Origin: Poronia punctata
Lineage: Eukaryota; Ascomycota; Sordariomycetes; Xylariales; Xylariaceae
Direction of reading: 5' to 3'
Length of the DNA stretch: 19,764 nt
Assembly: GCA_022579005.1 (NCBI GenBank)
Contig: MU401874.1
Coordinates: 1 to 19,764 of the forward strand
Shown here one piece after another: positions 19,189 to 19,764 of this stretch; position 1 is the first letter of the stretch; each line of letters begins with the position of its first letter. Under the pieces are notes generated by a model. That model made no database searches. It was not told where the DNA came from and saw only the letters and a list, made by a program, of their open reading frames with translations. The position numbers and the translations under genes are program-made.

Positions 19189-19321
19189 CTATACTACTTA
19201 AAATTAGCTATACTACTTATAATTAGCCACACTACTTATAATTAGCTACACTACTTATAATTAGCCACACTACTTATAATTAGCTATACCACTTAAAATT
19301 AGCCATACTACTTAGAATTAG
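19189..19321. repeat. 19-bp tandem repeat, seven units
   Basis: Units start every 19 bp at 19189, 19208, 19227, 19246, 19265, 19284 and 19303, with consensus CTATACTACTTATAATTAG. Some units carry CCACACT at the start. The length is not a multiple of three. CCA is kept here, a context almost missing elsewhere in the window. Confidence 0.9.
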
Positions 19322-19339
19322 CTATAATATAGCTACAAG

Positions 19340-19764
19340 GTTAGGTTAGCTCTATGACCTTTAAAATTTACCTACTATAGCTATAACCTTTAAAATAACC
19401 TGAATTAGCCATAACCATTACCTTTTAAAATGACCTGCTATAGCTATAACCTTTAAAATTCACCTGGCAAAGCTATAGCCTTTTAAATAACCTAAATTAG
19501 CTATGACCATTACCTTTTAAAATGACCTACTATAGCTATAACCTTTAAAATTCACCTAGCAGAGCTATAGCCTTTTAAATAACTTAAATTAGCTATGACT
19601 ATTACCTTTTAAATTAACCTGGCAGAGCTATAGCCTTTAAAAATGACCTACTAAGGCTATAACCTTTAAAATTTACCTAGCAAAGCTATAGCCTTTTAAA
19701 TAACCTAAATTAGCTATAACCATTACTTTTTAAATAACCTGCTATAGCTATAACCTTTTAAAAT
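19340..19764. repeat. About 30-bp satellite in ~92-bp higher-order units, running off the window
   Basis: The motif TAGCTATAACCTTTAAAAT recurs at about 19378, 19441, 19533, 19654 and 19745. The spacings of 63, 92, 121 and 91 bp are two, three, four and three times about 30 bp. Between them are related monomers (AGCTATAGCCTTTTAAATAA and AGCTATGACCATTACC). The array keeps TCACC, ATGACC and CTGAATT, so it is far less depleted of TpC and CpA than the rest. It continues past the window end. A subtelomeric or pericentromeric satellite is possible but not shown. Confidence 0.85.

Noticed and set aside
1..19764. A mitochondrial genome or AT-rich plastid.
   Set aside because: No rRNA, tRNA or respiratory-chain gene could be recognised, and there is no open frame of the expected length in any code, including the one with TGA as Trp.
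19189..19764. A CRISPR array.
   Set aside because: The units are directly adjacent tandem repeats with graded variation and no unique spacers of constant length between identical repeats.

Overview
The window is very AT-rich (A+T well above 75% by eye) and has almost no conventional open reading frame, but it is not empty. Reading TAA/TAG as former sense codons gives long stretches in one continuous frame, on either strand, for hundreds of codons. In these frames the only stops are TAA and TAG (I met no TGA), Trp (TGG) is almost absent, and Glu/Asp codons are nearly all replaced by Lys/Asn. This is what dense C-to-T hypermutation of both strands leaves behind (CAA/CAG and TGG to stops, GAA/GAY to AAA/AAY). 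The likeliest host is a filamentous fungus with repeat-induced point mutation (RIP) or a similar process. That is an inference; no gene here identifies the organism.

Layout. 427-467: a palindromic hairpin. About 471-3476: a decayed minus-strand region holding two codon-length tandem arrays (39 bp; 66/39 bp). 3446-6921: a long plus-strand pseudogene (about 1150 codons). 6922-7139: compound hairpin. 7185-7654: small plus-strand pseudogene with a 24-bp repeat. 7959-9044: plus-strand pseudogene with an ATG. About 9380-11107: plus-strand pseudogene. About 11260-12477: plus-strand pseudogene. About 12640-15190: long minus-strand pseudogene. 15251 to about 16000: minus-strand pseudogene. About 16082-16673: plus-strand pseudogene. 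16717 to about 17135: minus-strand pseudogene with a Lys/Pro-like repeat. About 17380-18200: minus-strand pseudogene. 18915-19764: tandem repeats (69 bp x2, 19 bp x7, then a ~30-bp satellite grouped into ~92-bp units) that are much less mutated and may mark a boundary.

The strongest pattern is a family of nearly identical hairpins with arms AAAAACTAAATATTT / AAATATTTAGTTTTT. They lie at the 3' ends of the decayed genes: between tandem genes, singly at convergent junctions, and not at the two divergent 5'-5' junctions (about 3450 and 16050). This looks like a shared 3'-end processing or termination signal for a compact multigene block. I could not assign any of the genes to a family, so the block may be a decayed mobile element, an integrated viral genome or an accessory cluster. 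A second pattern is the mutation context: surviving C is almost always preceded by a purine (ApC, GpC), while TpC/GpA is almost gone. Classical RIP instead targets CpA.
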